Origin: Prevotella sp.
GTDB lineage: Bacteria > Bacteroidota > Bacteroidia > Bacteroidales > Bacteroidaceae
Assembly (NCBI GenBank): GCA_017478085.1
Contig: JAFVEE010000025.1
Coordinates: 1-37,419 of the forward strand
Reading direction: 5' to 3'
Length of the DNA: 37,419 bases
Made by a program: the position numbers and the translations under genes. Of this stretch, positions 8,595 to 16,709 are shown in pieces. Each line of letters begins with the position of its first letter. Positions within the stretch are counted from its first letter, which is position 1. The notes beneath the pieces were generated by a model. That model made no database searches and had not been told where the DNA came from. It worked only from the letters and a program-made list of their open reading frames with translations.

Positions 8595-9977
8595 ATGGGC
8601 AAGCAGACAACGGGCCAGAACTCAACTACTGAAACGGCAGAAGCCAGACAATGGCTTCCGGCGCAAGCGCCTGTGCTCTGCGAAAAGCCAGAACGTCGCT
8701 GCGGCAGTCCGGACGCTAAGGCCCCCGTTCACTGGCTGATAGAGGCCGACAACCTGCCCGCACTGATGGCGCTGGCACAGACACATGGAGGAAAGGTCGA
8801 CGTCATCTACATAGACCCGCCCTACAATACCGGCCATAAGGACCTGGCCTACAACGACACCTTCGCCCGTGCCACCGGCACCGACGGGCACGCTGCCTGG
8901 CTGTCGTTCATGCGCGAGCGACTCATCATCGCCCGGCAACTGCTCTCTGAACGGGGCGTCATCTTCATCAGCATAGACCAGCACGAGCTGGCCAGGCTGA
9001 ACCTGCTGTGCAACGACCTCTTCGGCGAGCAGAACTGCCTGGGCATCATCACCCTCATCAACAATATGAAAGGGCGTTCCGACGACGCCCACTTCGCCAC
9101 CTGCAACGAGTTTATGCTGGTCTATGCCCTGCATCCCGACCGGGTGGAGATGACCCCGACGGCCATCGACGAGGAGGAGATGGAGAACGACTACAAGCTG
9201 GCCGACGAGCTGAGCAGCTACAAGACCGTGGGACTGCGCAAGACGGGCAAGAACTGGCGGCGCGAAGACCGTAAGGGCATGTACTACCCGGTGCTGCAGC
9301 GGGGTGGCGAGTTCTTCAGCATCAGCGACGAGGAATACAACCGCATCTACGACAAACCGTCCGACACGATCGACGATGACTACGTAGCCACCCTGTGTCA
9401 GCAGTACCGCCAACAGGGGTTCACGGTGCACCTGCCCATCGACGGCAACGGCGAGAAAGGGCGGTGGCGCTGGGGCTTCTACAACAGCTTCCGCAAGTAC
9501 TACAAGACCGAGCTGTGCGTCAACACCGAGGGCACGCTCTGCACCAAGATGCGCAACAGGCTGGAAGACGGCTCCATACGCGGCAAGCTGGCCAAGACCG
9601 TGTGGTACAAGGCAGAATACGACACGGGCGTGGCAGGCAAGGCCCTGACCCGCATGTTCGGCCACAAGGTGTTCGGGCACCCCAAGGCGGTGACGCATAT
9701 CAAGGACGTGCTTTCCCTGTTCGGCCGCGACATCACCGTGCTCGACTTCTTTGCCGGATCGGGCACCACGATGCACGCCACGATGCTGCTGAACGCCGAG
9801 GACGGCGGCACCCGCCGCTGCATACTGGTGACCAACAACGAGAACGGCATCTGCCACAACGTGACCTATCCCCGCTGCCGCATGGTGATTGAGGGCTACG
9901 ACCTGCCCGGCGGCAAGCACGTAGACGGGCTGACGAACAACGCCCTGCAATATTTCATTACAAAAACTACCGACTAA
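8595..9977 (+). CDS. Orphan beta-class site-specific DNA adenine-N6 methyltransferase (type III Mod-like)
   Basis: 460 aa from ATG 8595 (a TTG ten codons earlier lies too close to the promoter). The catalytic motif IV DPPYNTG (74-80) precedes the AdoMet-binding motif I FAGSGTT (386-392), the order that defines beta-class enzymes such as type III Mod subunits. ISIDQHELARL after motif IV and VTNNENGICHNVTYPR after motif I are also Mod-like. The region between (about 150-340) should hold target recognition. At 460 aa it is shorter than a typical type III Mod (about 600). No restriction (Res) gene is present on either side. The downstream neighbour is a cation/proton antiporter beginning only 2 nt after the stop, so the two are very probably co-translated. 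An epigenetic rather than defensive role is inferred. Confidence 0.87.
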   Translation: MGKQTTGQNSTTETAEARQWLPAQAPVLCEKPERRCGSPDAKAPVHWLIEADNLPALMALAQTHGGKVDVIYIDPPYNTGHKDLAYNDTFARATGTDGHAAWLSFMRERLIIARQLLSERGVIFISIDQHELARLNLLCNDLFGEQNCLGIITLINNMKGRSDDAHFATCNEFMLVYALHPDRVEMTPTAIDEEEMENDYKLADELSSYKTVGLRKTGKNWRREDRKGMYYPVLQRGGEFFSISDEEYNRIYDKPSDTIDDDYVATLCQQYRQQGFTVHLPIDGNGEKGRWRWGFYNSFRKYYKTELCVNTEGTLCTKMRNRLEDGSIRGKLAKTVWYKAEYDTGVAGKALTRMFGHKVFGHPKAVTHIKDVLSLFGRDITVLDFFAGSGTTMHATMLLNAEDGGTRRCILVTNNENGICHNVTYPRCRMVIEGYDLPGGKHVDGLTNNALQYFITKTTD

Positions 9978-9979
9978 CT

Positions 9980-12106
9980 ATGACTTTCTTCTCATCATAC
10001 CTGCCCATCGACGACCCTGCACTCATCTTCTTCGTGGTGCTGCTCATCGTGCTCTTTGCACCTATCATCATGAGCAAGCTGCGCATTCCCCACATCATAG
10101 GCATGGTGCTGGCGGGCGTGCTCATCGGGCCCCACGCCCTGCATGTGCTGGAGCGCGACAGCTCGTTCGAGATCTTCGGCCACGTGGGCCTGTTCTACAT
10201 TATGTTCCTGGCCGGTCTTGAGATGGACATGGAGAGCGTGAAGAAGAACTCGCGGCAATTCGTGATCTTCGGACTGCTCACCTGCTTCGTGCCCTTGGTG
10301 CTCACCTACCTCATGTCAGTATCCATACTGGGCTACAGCGGCAGGGCATCGTTCCTGTTAGGATGCATTATGGCGTCAAACACGCTCATCGCCTACCCCA
10401 TCGTGGGCCGCTACGGCCTGCAGCGCAACTCCAGCGTCATGCTCAGCGTGGGCTCGTCGATGATCTCGCTCTTCCTGGCCCTGGTCATGATAGCGGGCCT
10501 GTCGGGCTCATTCAGCGAAGACAGCGGCGTGCTGTTCTGGCTGCTCTTCGCGCTGAAGTTCGCCCTGTTCTGTGCAGGCAGCATCTTCATCATACCCCGC
10601 CTCACGCGCTACTTCCTGCGCCGCTACAGCGATGCGGTCATGCAGTACATCTTCGTCATGGCCATCATGTTCCTCAGTGCCGCACTGAGCGAGCTCATCG
10701 GGCTGGAGGGTATCTTCGGAGCCTTCTTCTCGGGCCTGATTATGAACAGGTACATACCCCACGTGTCGCCCCTGATGAACCGCATCGAGTTCATCGGCAA
10801 CGCGCTCTTCATTCCCTACTTCCTCATTGGTGTGGGCATGCTCATCAACCTGCGCACCATCGTCGACGAGCCCGACATGATCTGGGTGGTGCTGCTCATC
10901 GCCTTCTTCGGCACCTTCGGCAAGGCCGTGGCCGCCTATCTGTCGAGCCTCCTCTTCCGCCTGCCCAAGGCCGAGGGGCACATGATGTTCGGCCTCACCT
11001 CGGCCCACGCTGCCGGTGCCATCGCCATGGTGATGGTGGGCATGAAGCTGGAGGTGGCCCCCGGCGTGATGCTGGTGAACGACCAGATGCTGAACGGCGT
11101 GATCATGATGATTCTCGTGACGTGTATCATCTCGACCCTCATGACGCAGAAGGCCGCCAAAGAGATCATCTTCCGCGAGAAGACACATCTGGAAATCAGG
11201 AAGCCCGATGCCGACGACGAGAAGATCCTGGTGTGCGTGAAATATCCCGACATAGCCCCGCAGCTGCTCAACCTGGCCGTGCTGATGCGCAACCAGCGGC
11301 TGAACCGCGGCGTGGTGGCGCTCAACGTGGTCTACGACGATCAGGACAGCAATAAGGGGCGCGAGCAGGGCCTGCGCCTTCTGGAGCAGCTACAGCAACA
11401 GGCCAGCGCTTCGGAGGTGATGCTACAGACGCAGGTGCGCCTGGCCACCAATATAGCCAACGGCATCAAGCACGCCTTCCGCGAGTTTGCCTGTTCCGAG
11501 ATTGTGATGGGCATGCACGTGCATACCGAGGTGACGCAGAAGTTCTGGGGCGAGTTCATTCAGAGCCTCTACAACGGTCTGAACCGCCAGATTGTACTCA
11601 CCCGCTTCGAGCAGCCGCTCGCCACACTGCGCCGCATTCAGGTGGCCGTGCCGTCGAGGGCCGAGTTCGAACCTGGCTTCCACCGCTGGTTAGAGCGCCT
11701 GTGCCGCTTTGCGGGCGAGCTGGACTGCCGCATACAGTTCCACGGCCGCCAGGAGTCGCTCGTGCTCATAAACGAGTACATCCAGAACATGCACCCCAGC
11801 GTGCGGGGCGAATACACCCCGATGGCCCACTGGAACGAGCTGCCCCAGCTGGCGCAGGGCATAGGCAAGGACCATCTGTTTGTGGTGGTCACGGCCCGTA
11901 AGGGCACCATCAGCTACAAGAATGCCCTCGACCGTCTGCCCGACGAGCTCACGAAATACTTCTCGGGCACCAACCTGATGATCATCTTCCCCGACCAGTA
12001 TGGCAACCAGAAGGAAGATGCCATGAGCTTCACCGAGGCCCAGCACCAGGAGGAGAACAGCATCTACGATACCCTCCTACGCTGGTTCCACAAAACAAAA
12101 GAATAG
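9980..12106 (+). CDS. CPA2-family cation/proton antiporter with C-terminal USP-like domain
   Basis: 708 aa. The first ~390 residues contain about 12 hydrophobic segments with the family pattern LRIPHIIGMVLAGVLIGPHAL near the N-terminus, LFYIMFLAGLEMD (the conserved membrane acidic region), and a late segment with HAAGAIAMVMVG. The remaining ~300 residues are cytoplasmic and begin with KILVCVKYPDIAPQLLNLAVLM, resembling a universal-stress-protein fold. Such proteins exchange Na+ or K+ for protons at the inner membrane. It sits 2 nt behind the orphan methyltransferase, an unusual coupling. Confidence 0.9.
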   Translation: MTFFSSYLPIDDPALIFFVVLLIVLFAPIIMSKLRIPHIIGMVLAGVLIGPHALHVLERDSSFEIFGHVGLFYIMFLAGLEMDMESVKKNSRQFVIFGLLTCFVPLVLTYLMSVSILGYSGRASFLLGCIMASNTLIAYPIVGRYGLQRNSSVMLSVGSSMISLFLALVMIAGLSGSFSEDSGVLFWLLFALKFALFCAGSIFIIPRLTRYFLRRYSDAVMQYIFVMAIMFLSAALSELIGLEGIFGAFFSGLIMNRYIPHVSPLMNRIEFIGNALFIPYFLIGVGMLINLRTIVDEPDMIWVVLLIAFFGTFGKAVAAYLSSLLFRLPKAEGHMMFGLTSAHAAGAIAMVMVGMKLEVAPGVMLVNDQMLNGVIMMILVTCIISTLMTQKAAKEIIFREKTHLEIRKPDADDEKILVCVKYPDIAPQLLNLAVLMRNQRLNRGVVALNVVYDDQDSNKGREQGLRLLEQLQQQASASEVMLQTQVRLATNIANGIKHAFREFACSEIVMGMHVHTEVTQKFWGEFIQSLYNGLNRQIVLTRFEQPLATLRRIQVAVPSRAEFEPGFHRWLERLCRFAGELDCRIQFHGRQESLVLINEYIQNMHPSVRGEYTPMAHWNELPQLAQGIGKDHLFVVVTARKGTISYKNALDRLPDELTKYFSGTNLMIIFPDQYGNQKEDAMSFTEAQHQEENSIYDTLLRWFHKTKE

Positions 12107-12110
12107 TAAG

Positions 12111-12190
12111 TAATAGTCCCCAAAAGTCCCAATTAGTCCCAACCAGTCCCAAAAAGTCCCAACCAGTCCCCCAAAAACTCCCAAAAACTC
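12111..12190 (+). repeat. 10-bp tandem repeat filling the antiporter-lolD gap
   Basis: Eight units with an exact 10-bp period: six end in agtccc (ending at 12120, 12130, 12140, 12150, 12160 and 12170) with variable first four bases, followed by two copies of ccaaaaactc. The array begins 5 nt after the antiporter stop and ends 4 nt before the lolD ATG. It fills the whole gap, and no promoter box is visible in it. Confidence 0.9.
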
Positions 12191-12194
12191 CCCC

Positions 12195-12863
12195 ATGATC
12201 CAAACCACCCAAATCACCAAGAGCTTCGGCTCGCTCCAAGTGCTCAAGGGCATCGACCTGAGCATCAGCAAGGGCGAAGTGGTTAGCATCGTCGGCCCCA
12301 GCGGTGCCGGCAAGACCACCCTGCTCCAAATCATTGGCACCCTCGACCGCCCCGACACAGGCACCGTCTGCGTCGACGGCATCGACACCACCACCCTGTC
12401 GCAGAAACAGCTCAGCGACTTCCGCAACAAGCACCTGGCCTTCGTGTTCCAGTTCCACCAGCTGCTGCCCGAGTTCACGGCCATCGAGAACATCATGATT
12501 CCCGCCTACATAGCAGGCCGCCCCAACAGGGAGGCCAAGGCCCGTGCCGAAGAGCTGCTGCAGTTCATGGGACTGAGCGACCGCGCCCAGCACAAGCCCG
12601 CCGAGCTGAGTGGCGGCGAGAAGCAGCGCGTGGCCGTGGCCCGTGCACTGGTAAACAACCCCGCCGTCATCCTGGCCGACGAGCCCAGCGGCTCGCTCGA
12701 CTCGAAGAACAAGCAGGAGCTGCACCAGCTGTTCTTCGACCTGCGCGACAAGTTCGGACAGACCTTCGTCATCGTGACCCACGACGAGCAGCTGGCCACC
12801 CTCACCGACCGCACCATCCACATGCGCGACGGTCTTCTGGAAGAAAGGGGGGAGTCATGCTGA
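12195..12863 (+). CDS. lolD: ABC transporter ATP-binding protein, LolD-like
   Basis: 222 aa. Walker A GPSGAGKT (34-41), Q-loop in [14 protein letters not shown], signature [15 protein letters not shown], Walker [13 protein letters not shown] and switch histidine in VTHDEQL. The [10 protein letters not shown] sequence and overall length match LolD, the ATPase of the LolCDE complex that extracts lipoproteins from the inner membrane. The MacB and FtsE families are close, so LolD is the best but not the only reading. No permease gene is adjacent; in Bacteroidales lolCE is often unlinked. The start lies right after the 10-bp repeat array. The 3' end overlaps the next gene by 7 nt. Confidence 0.88.
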   Translation: MIQTTQITKSFGSLQVLKGIDLSISKGEVVSIVGPSGAGKTTLLQIIGTLDRPDTGTVCVDGIDTTTLSQKQLSDFRNKHLAFVFQFHQLLPEFTAIENIMIPAYIAGRPNREAKARAEELLQFMGLSDRAQHKPAELSGGEKQRVAVARALVNNPAVILADEPSGSLDSKNKQELHQLFFDLRDKFGQTFVIVTHDEQLATLTDRTIHMRDGLLEERGESC

Positions 12864-13696
12864 CACTTGGCGACTACAACACCCTGAAGATTGTGAAGCG
12901 CGTCGACTTCGGCCTCTACCTCGACGGGGGCGACGAAGGCGAGGTGCTCATACCCAAGCGCTACGTCACCCCGCAGATGCAGATAGGCGACGAAGTGCAA
13001 GTATTCATCTACCTGGACCAGGACGAGCGCATCATTGCCACCACCGAGACCCCACTGGCCAAGGTGGGCGAGTTCGCGTGGCTCGAAGTGGCCTGGACCA
13101 ACCAGTACGGGGCCTTCCTGAAATGGGGGCTGATGAAAGACCTCTTCTGCCCCTTCCGCGAGCAGAAGCAGCGCATGGAGCAGGGCCGCCACTACATTGT
13201 CTACGTGAAGGAAGACGAGGAGAGCCACCGCCTCATGGCCACCGCCAAGGTCGAGAAGTACCTGGCCACCATCCCACCCTCGTCGCTACCCTACAGGCAC
13301 GGCGACACCTGCCAGTGCCTGGTGTGGCAGAAGACCGACCTGGGCTTCAAGGTCATCATCGACCATAAGTACCAGGGCCAGATCTACGACAACCAGATCT
13401 TCCAGCCGTTGCACTCCGGCGACCGTCTCACCGCCTACGTAGACCACGTGCGCCAGGACGGCAAGATCGACCTCACCCTGCAGCCCACAGGCCGCCAGCA
13501 CACACTCGACTTTGCCGAGGTGCTCTTGCGCTACCTCTACGAGAACGACGGCCACTGCGAGCTGAGCGACAAGAGCCCTGCCGAGCTCATTGCCGACCGC
13601 TTCAAGGTGTCGAAGAAGGCCTACAAGCGGGCCATCGGCGACCTCTACCGCCGCCGCCTCATCACCATCAGCGACGATGGCATCCATTTAGTGTAA
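12857..13696 (+). CDS. CvfB-like S1 RNA-binding protein
   Basis: 279 aa. Starts with a short S1-like barrel ([28 protein letters not shown]), then a second S1-like unit ([21 protein letters not shown]) and a third ([24 protein letters not shown]). It ends in a winged-helix-like domain ([34 protein letters not shown]). This order matches the CvfB/YitL family, which binds RNA and affects virulence factor expression in Staphylococcus. In Bacteroidales its role is unknown. It overlaps lolD by 7 nt. A 22-bp repeat array begins 39 bp after the stop. Confidence 0.88.
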   Translation: MLTLGDYNTLKIVKRVDFGLYLDGGDEGEVLIPKRYVTPQMQIGDEVQVFIYLDQDERIIATTETPLAKVGEFAWLEVAWTNQYGAFLKWGLMKDLFCPFREQKQRMEQGRHYIVYVKEDEESHRLMATAKVEKYLATIPPSSLPYRHGDTCQCLVWQKTDLGFKVIIDHKYQGQIYDNQIFQPLHSGDRLTAYVDHVRQDGKIDLTLQPTGRQHTLDFAEVLLRYLYENDGHCELSDKSPAELIADRFKVSKKAYKRAIGDLYRRRLITISDDGIHLV

Positions 13697-13735
13697 CCCC
13701 ATCTTTTCATTCACCATTCCCCCCCCAAGCATAAG

Positions 13736-13845
13736 AACGGAGCCCTCGTTGCAATCTAACGGAGGCTCCGTTCCATCACAACGGAGCCTCCATTCCATCA
13801 CAACGAAGCCTCCGTTGCTTCCTAATGCGGGCTCCATTATATTTA
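13736..13845. repeat. Array of five 22-bp units with palindromic core (copy 1)
   Basis: Five contiguous 22-bp units start at 13736, 13758, 13780, 13802 and 13824. Each is a 15-bp near-palindrome around AACGGAGSCTCCGTT plus a 7-bp variable spacer (for example gcaatct, ccatcac, ccatcac). Because the core is self-complementary, adjacent cores can pair as a 15-bp stem with a 7-nt loop. It lies between the cvfB-like gene and the promoter of the AT-rich cassette. The fifth unit is the most diverged. The flanking bases 13697-13735 hold only a C8 run. Confidence 0.92.
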
Positions 13846-13916
13846 TACATTTTCGGGCATCTTTCTCAAAGAAAAAACATATTTCTGGTACTCTGCCACT
13901 TTTTAATATGAACATT

Positions 13917-13948
13917 TTTGGTGGTTCGCTGATTTCTTCGTACCTTTG
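13917..13948 (+). promoter_or_regulatory. Promoter of the HipA-like kinase cassette
   Basis: TTTG (13917-13920), a 20-bp spacer and TACCTTTG (13941-13948) match the Bacteroidetes consensus. The ATG at 13963 leaves a leader of only about 8 nt. The purine stretch aaaaagg directly before it could serve as a weak ribosome site. Confidence 0.75.
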
Positions 13949-13962
13949 CCCCCGCAAAAAGG

Positions 13963-14772
13963 ATGCTTATGAATATTGCGACGATATACAGTGCAAAGAG
14001 AATTGAACGACAATTCCACACGGGCGAGGAGCCTGTGTTGGTAATGTGTTCTGACCTTAACACCTATGTTTGCAAGTATATGCGTTCTTCTGCAACAGCC
14101 TATAAACTGGCTTGTGAGCTCATTGGCGCAAGGATGGCTATGGCTTGGAGATTAGCGACTCCCGATATTGCTTTGGTAAAAATTCAACCTTCGCATTGGG
14201 AGGGATTACATCAGTCGCATAGCCTTTCTTCTCCTTCTATTGGTAGCAAATGGCTGGATGGCGTTGTAGACATTACTCCCTCAACATACGCAGAGGTTCC
14301 CGCGAACAAGGAAATTCTCTACCAGCTGATGCGCATTGCCCTGTATGATTTCTGGGTAGCCAATGAAGACCGTAATGCGAACAATGCGAACCTGATGTAT
14401 GATGTGATTCGTGGCCAATTGGTCTCGATAGATTACGGTTGCATTTTCAATACAGCAACTTTCGATTATCCACTTTCTCAACTGACGTCAACCGATACTA
14501 TATTATGGTCGGACTTCTTTCTGCATCTTGCTAAGAGCCAAGAGAATAACAGTATTCGTGCGTTGGCTGATCGACTGAAATATGAATATGAAAAGGTGCT
14601 GAATCAATGCCGTTTGTTGATAGGTCAGGTATTGGCAGACATCCCAAGCGAATGGAATGTGCCTCAAGATAGGGTCAAGGAAAAACTGAATCAGTTGTTT
14701 GATGAGCATTGGACAACTGGGGTGTGGAATAACTTTTCAGAATGTCTTAACGAAAATATCAGTCATGAATAA
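13963..14772 (+). CDS. HipA-like minimal protein kinase (HipA_2 type)
   Basis: 269 aa, far shorter than classical HipA (about 440). N-lobe: VLVMCSDLNTYVCKYMR, where K38 should be the ATP-binding lysine, then a helix with E52 (ACELIGARMAMAW). C-lobe: NEDRNANNANLM with catalytic D136 and N141/N143, followed by SIDYG whose D157 is the metal-binding Asp. This layout matches HipA-like kinase domains. ATG 13969 is an alternative start. The DNA is visibly AT-richer than its neighbours, with A/T-ending codons, pointing to transfer. The gene overlaps the next by 8 nt. No HipB-like antitoxin or helix-turn-helix protein is present. By analogy it may phosphorylate a translation-related protein, but the target is unknown. 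Confidence 0.78.
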   Translation: MLMNIATIYSAKRIERQFHTGEEPVLVMCSDLNTYVCKYMRSSATAYKLACELIGARMAMAWRLATPDIALVKIQPSHWEGLHQSHSLSSPSIGSKWLDGVVDITPSTYAEVPANKEILYQLMRIALYDFWVANEDRNANNANLMYDVIRGQLVSIDYGCIFNTATFDYPLSQLTSTDTILWSDFFLHLAKSQENNSIRALADRLKYEYEKVLNQCRLLIGQVLADIPSEWNVPQDRVKEKLNQLFDEHWTTGVWNNFSECLNENISHE

Positions 14773-15160
14773 TCTGAAATATAGTATCATTTATGCTGTC
14801 ATACGGCCTGAGATTGCCGAACGCATCAGTGTGGGGCTGATATTTGTTGATGGCGATAGGGTGGATGTGCGTTACTCTCAACAGAAGTTGGATGCCTTGC
14901 GAGGATTATTCCCTAAAAAGGAATATGAGTTCGTTTCGCGTGTGGTCAGTGCTATGCCTACAAACGGCAGTGTCAGTTCTGTCGAGGCCATCAATTACCT
15001 TACCCGCTATTCCAATAACCTTATTGCCGTTTCTCCTCTGCAAAGCATTGATATTGCCCCAACAGAACAGAGCAAAGACCGTTTATATGCCAACTATGTA
15101 TTCAACACAAATAAAACTATAGTAGACGAACAAGATGAAGACAGAACAACAACAGGATAA
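14765..15160 (+). CDS. DUF3037-like partner of the HipA-like kinase
   Basis: 131 aa, starting at ATG 14765 inside the end of the kinase gene (8-nt overlap). The frame extends upstream, but this start gives the motif MNNLKYSIIYAVIRPEIAER followed by SVGLIFVDGDRVDVRY. It resembles the start of DUF3037 proteins (Tyr-rich strand, then a Gly/Val-hydrophobic strand). I recall DUF3037 genes lying next to HipA-like kinases in other bacteria. The tail (TIVDEQDEDRTTTG) is hydrophilic and overlaps the LeuA-like gene by 26 nt. Codon use matches the kinase gene. Function is unknown: candidates are an adaptor, substrate or neutralising partner of the kinase. Confidence 0.68.
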   Translation: MNNLKYSIIYAVIRPEIAERISVGLIFVDGDRVDVRYSQQKLDALRGLFPKKEYEFVSRVVSAMPTNGSVSSVEAINYLTRYSNNLIAVSPLQSIDIAPTEQSKDRLYANYVFNTNKTIVDEQDEDRTTTG

Positions 15161-16697
15161 GAGGCAACAGCGGCTGTCACCTTTTATTGAGATTATGGAC
15201 TCTACACTCCGCGACGGCGAACAGACCAGCGGGGTGAGCTTCCTGCCACACGAGAAGCTGATGATTGCACGCATGCTGCTGCGCGACCTGAACGTAGACC
15301 GCATAGAGGTGGCTTCGGCTCGCGTGAGCGAGGGCGAGAAAGAGGCGGTGAAGATGATATGCCGTTATGCCCGACAGATAGACTGCCTGGAAAGGGTGGA
15401 GGTGCTGGGCTTCGTTGACGGCCACACGTCGGTAGACTGGATCAAGGATGCCGGGGCCGTGACGCTGAACCTGCTGGCCAAGGGCTCGCTGAAGCACTGT
15501 CAGGAACAACTGAAGAAGACTCCCGAACAACATATTGCCGACATCAAGGCCGTGGTGAGCTACGCTACCGGTCAGAGCATCGGCGTGAACCTGTACTTGG
15601 AAGACTGGTCGAGCGGCATGAAGGACTCGTCTGAATATGTCTACCAGCTGATGGACGCGCTCGTCGACACGCCCATTCGCCGCTATATGTTGCCCGACAC
15701 GCTGGGCATTATGAACCCGCTGCAGGTCATCGAGTACTTCCGTAAGATGAACAAGCGCTACCCCGACGTACACTTCGACTTCCACGCCCACAACGACTAC
15801 GACCTGGCCGTGAGCAACTCGCTGGCCGCTGCCCTCAGCGGCGTGCGGGGCCTGCACGTCACGGTGAACGGCCTGGGCGAGCGCTGCGGCAATGCTCCGC
15901 TGAGCAGCGTGCAAGTGATTCTGAAGGACCAGTTCAACGCGCGTACCAATATTGTAGAGAACAAGCTCAACGACGTCAGCCGCCTGGTGGAGAGCTACAG
16001 CGGCATAGCCATCGCGCCCAACCAGCCCATCATCGGCGACAACGTGTTTACCCAGGTGGCGGGCGTGCATGCCGACGGCGACCAGAAAGGCGGGCTCTAC
16101 CACAATGCGCTGATGCCCGAACGCTTTGGCCGTCGCCGTGAGTATGCGATGGGAAAGACCAGCGGTCGCGCCAACATTGCCCGCAATCTGCAGGAGCTGG
16201 GACTGGAGCTGACGCCCGAGCAGACACAGCGCGTCACGAAGCGCATCACCGAGCTGGGCGACCGCAAGGAGGTGGTGACACAGGACGACCTGCCCTTCAT
16301 CGTGAGCGATGTGCTGAAGCACGACGTGGATGAGGACAAAGTGAAGCTCGTAAGCTACCAAGTATCACTGGCTTACGGTCTGAAGCCTCTTGCAAATGTG
16401 AAAGTTGAGATCAATGGCTACCAGTACGAGGGCCACTCGTCGGGCGACGGTCAGTATGACGCCTTCGTGAAGGCCCTGCGCAAGATCTATCGCGAGTATC
16501 TGGACCGCACCTTCCCCTTGCTCGAGAACTATGCCGTGACCATCCCCCCCGGCGGTCGCACCGATGCCCTGGTGCAGACGGTCATCACCTGGCGCAAGGA
16601 CGACGGCCGCCTGCTGCGCACCCGTGGCCTGGATGCCGACCAGACCGAGGCCGCCATCAAGGCCACGATAAAAATGCTGAACATTATTGAAAAATAA
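15135..16697 (+). CDS. 2-isopropylmalate synthase paralog with regulatory domain
   Basis: 520 aa. The catalytic TIM barrel has MDSTLRDGEQTSGVSF near residues 21-36, where LeuA has DTTLRDGEQ, the metal-binding HAHND motif, and VNGLGERCGNAPLSS. A linker follows, then a LeuA-type C-terminal allosteric domain ending in DGRLLRTRGLDADQTEAAIKATIKMLN. Enzymes of this family condense acetyl-CoA with a 2-oxoacid. In Bacteroides a similar paralog sits just before leuB, after leuA, leuC and leuD; here those three are absent and the HipA-like cassette is directly upstream. The start overlaps the cassette by 26 nt, and the first ~17 residues (MKTEQQQDKRQQ...) look unusual for the family. The substrate (2-oxoisovalerate or pyruvate/citramalate type) is undecided. 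Confidence 0.87.
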   Translation: MKTEQQQDKRQQRLSPFIEIMDSTLRDGEQTSGVSFLPHEKLMIARMLLRDLNVDRIEVASARVSEGEKEAVKMICRYARQIDCLERVEVLGFVDGHTSVDWIKDAGAVTLNLLAKGSLKHCQEQLKKTPEQHIADIKAVVSYATGQSIGVNLYLEDWSSGMKDSSEYVYQLMDALVDTPIRRYMLPDTLGIMNPLQVIEYFRKMNKRYPDVHFDFHAHNDYDLAVSNSLAAALSGVRGLHVTVNGLGERCGNAPLSSVQVILKDQFNARTNIVENKLNDVSRLVESYSGIAIAPNQPIIGDNVFTQVAGVHADGDQKGGLYHNALMPERFGRRREYAMGKTSGRANIARNLQELGLELTPEQTQRVTKRITELGDRKEVVTQDDLPFIVSDVLKHDVDEDKVKLVSYQVSLAYGLKPLANVKVEINGYQYEGHSSGDGQYDAFVKALRKIYREYLDRTFPLLENYAVTIPPGGRTDALVQTVITWRKDDGRLLRTRGLDADQTEAAIKATIKMLNIIEK

Positions 16698-16709
16698 AAA
16701 CTAAACAAC

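Noticed and set aside
8595-9977. Type III restriction-modification system
   Set aside because: Only the modification enzyme is present; neither neighbour is a Res helicase-nuclease.
13719-13726. C8 homopolymer as a phase-variable tract
   Set aside because: It lies between genes, outside any promoter or coding sequence that I can identify.
13736-13845. CRISPR array
   Set aside because: Period 22 bp, 7-bp spacers, palindromic degenerate cores and no cas genes.
13749-14006. Open frame across the 22-bp array
   Set aside because: It consists of translated repeats and the next gene's promoter.
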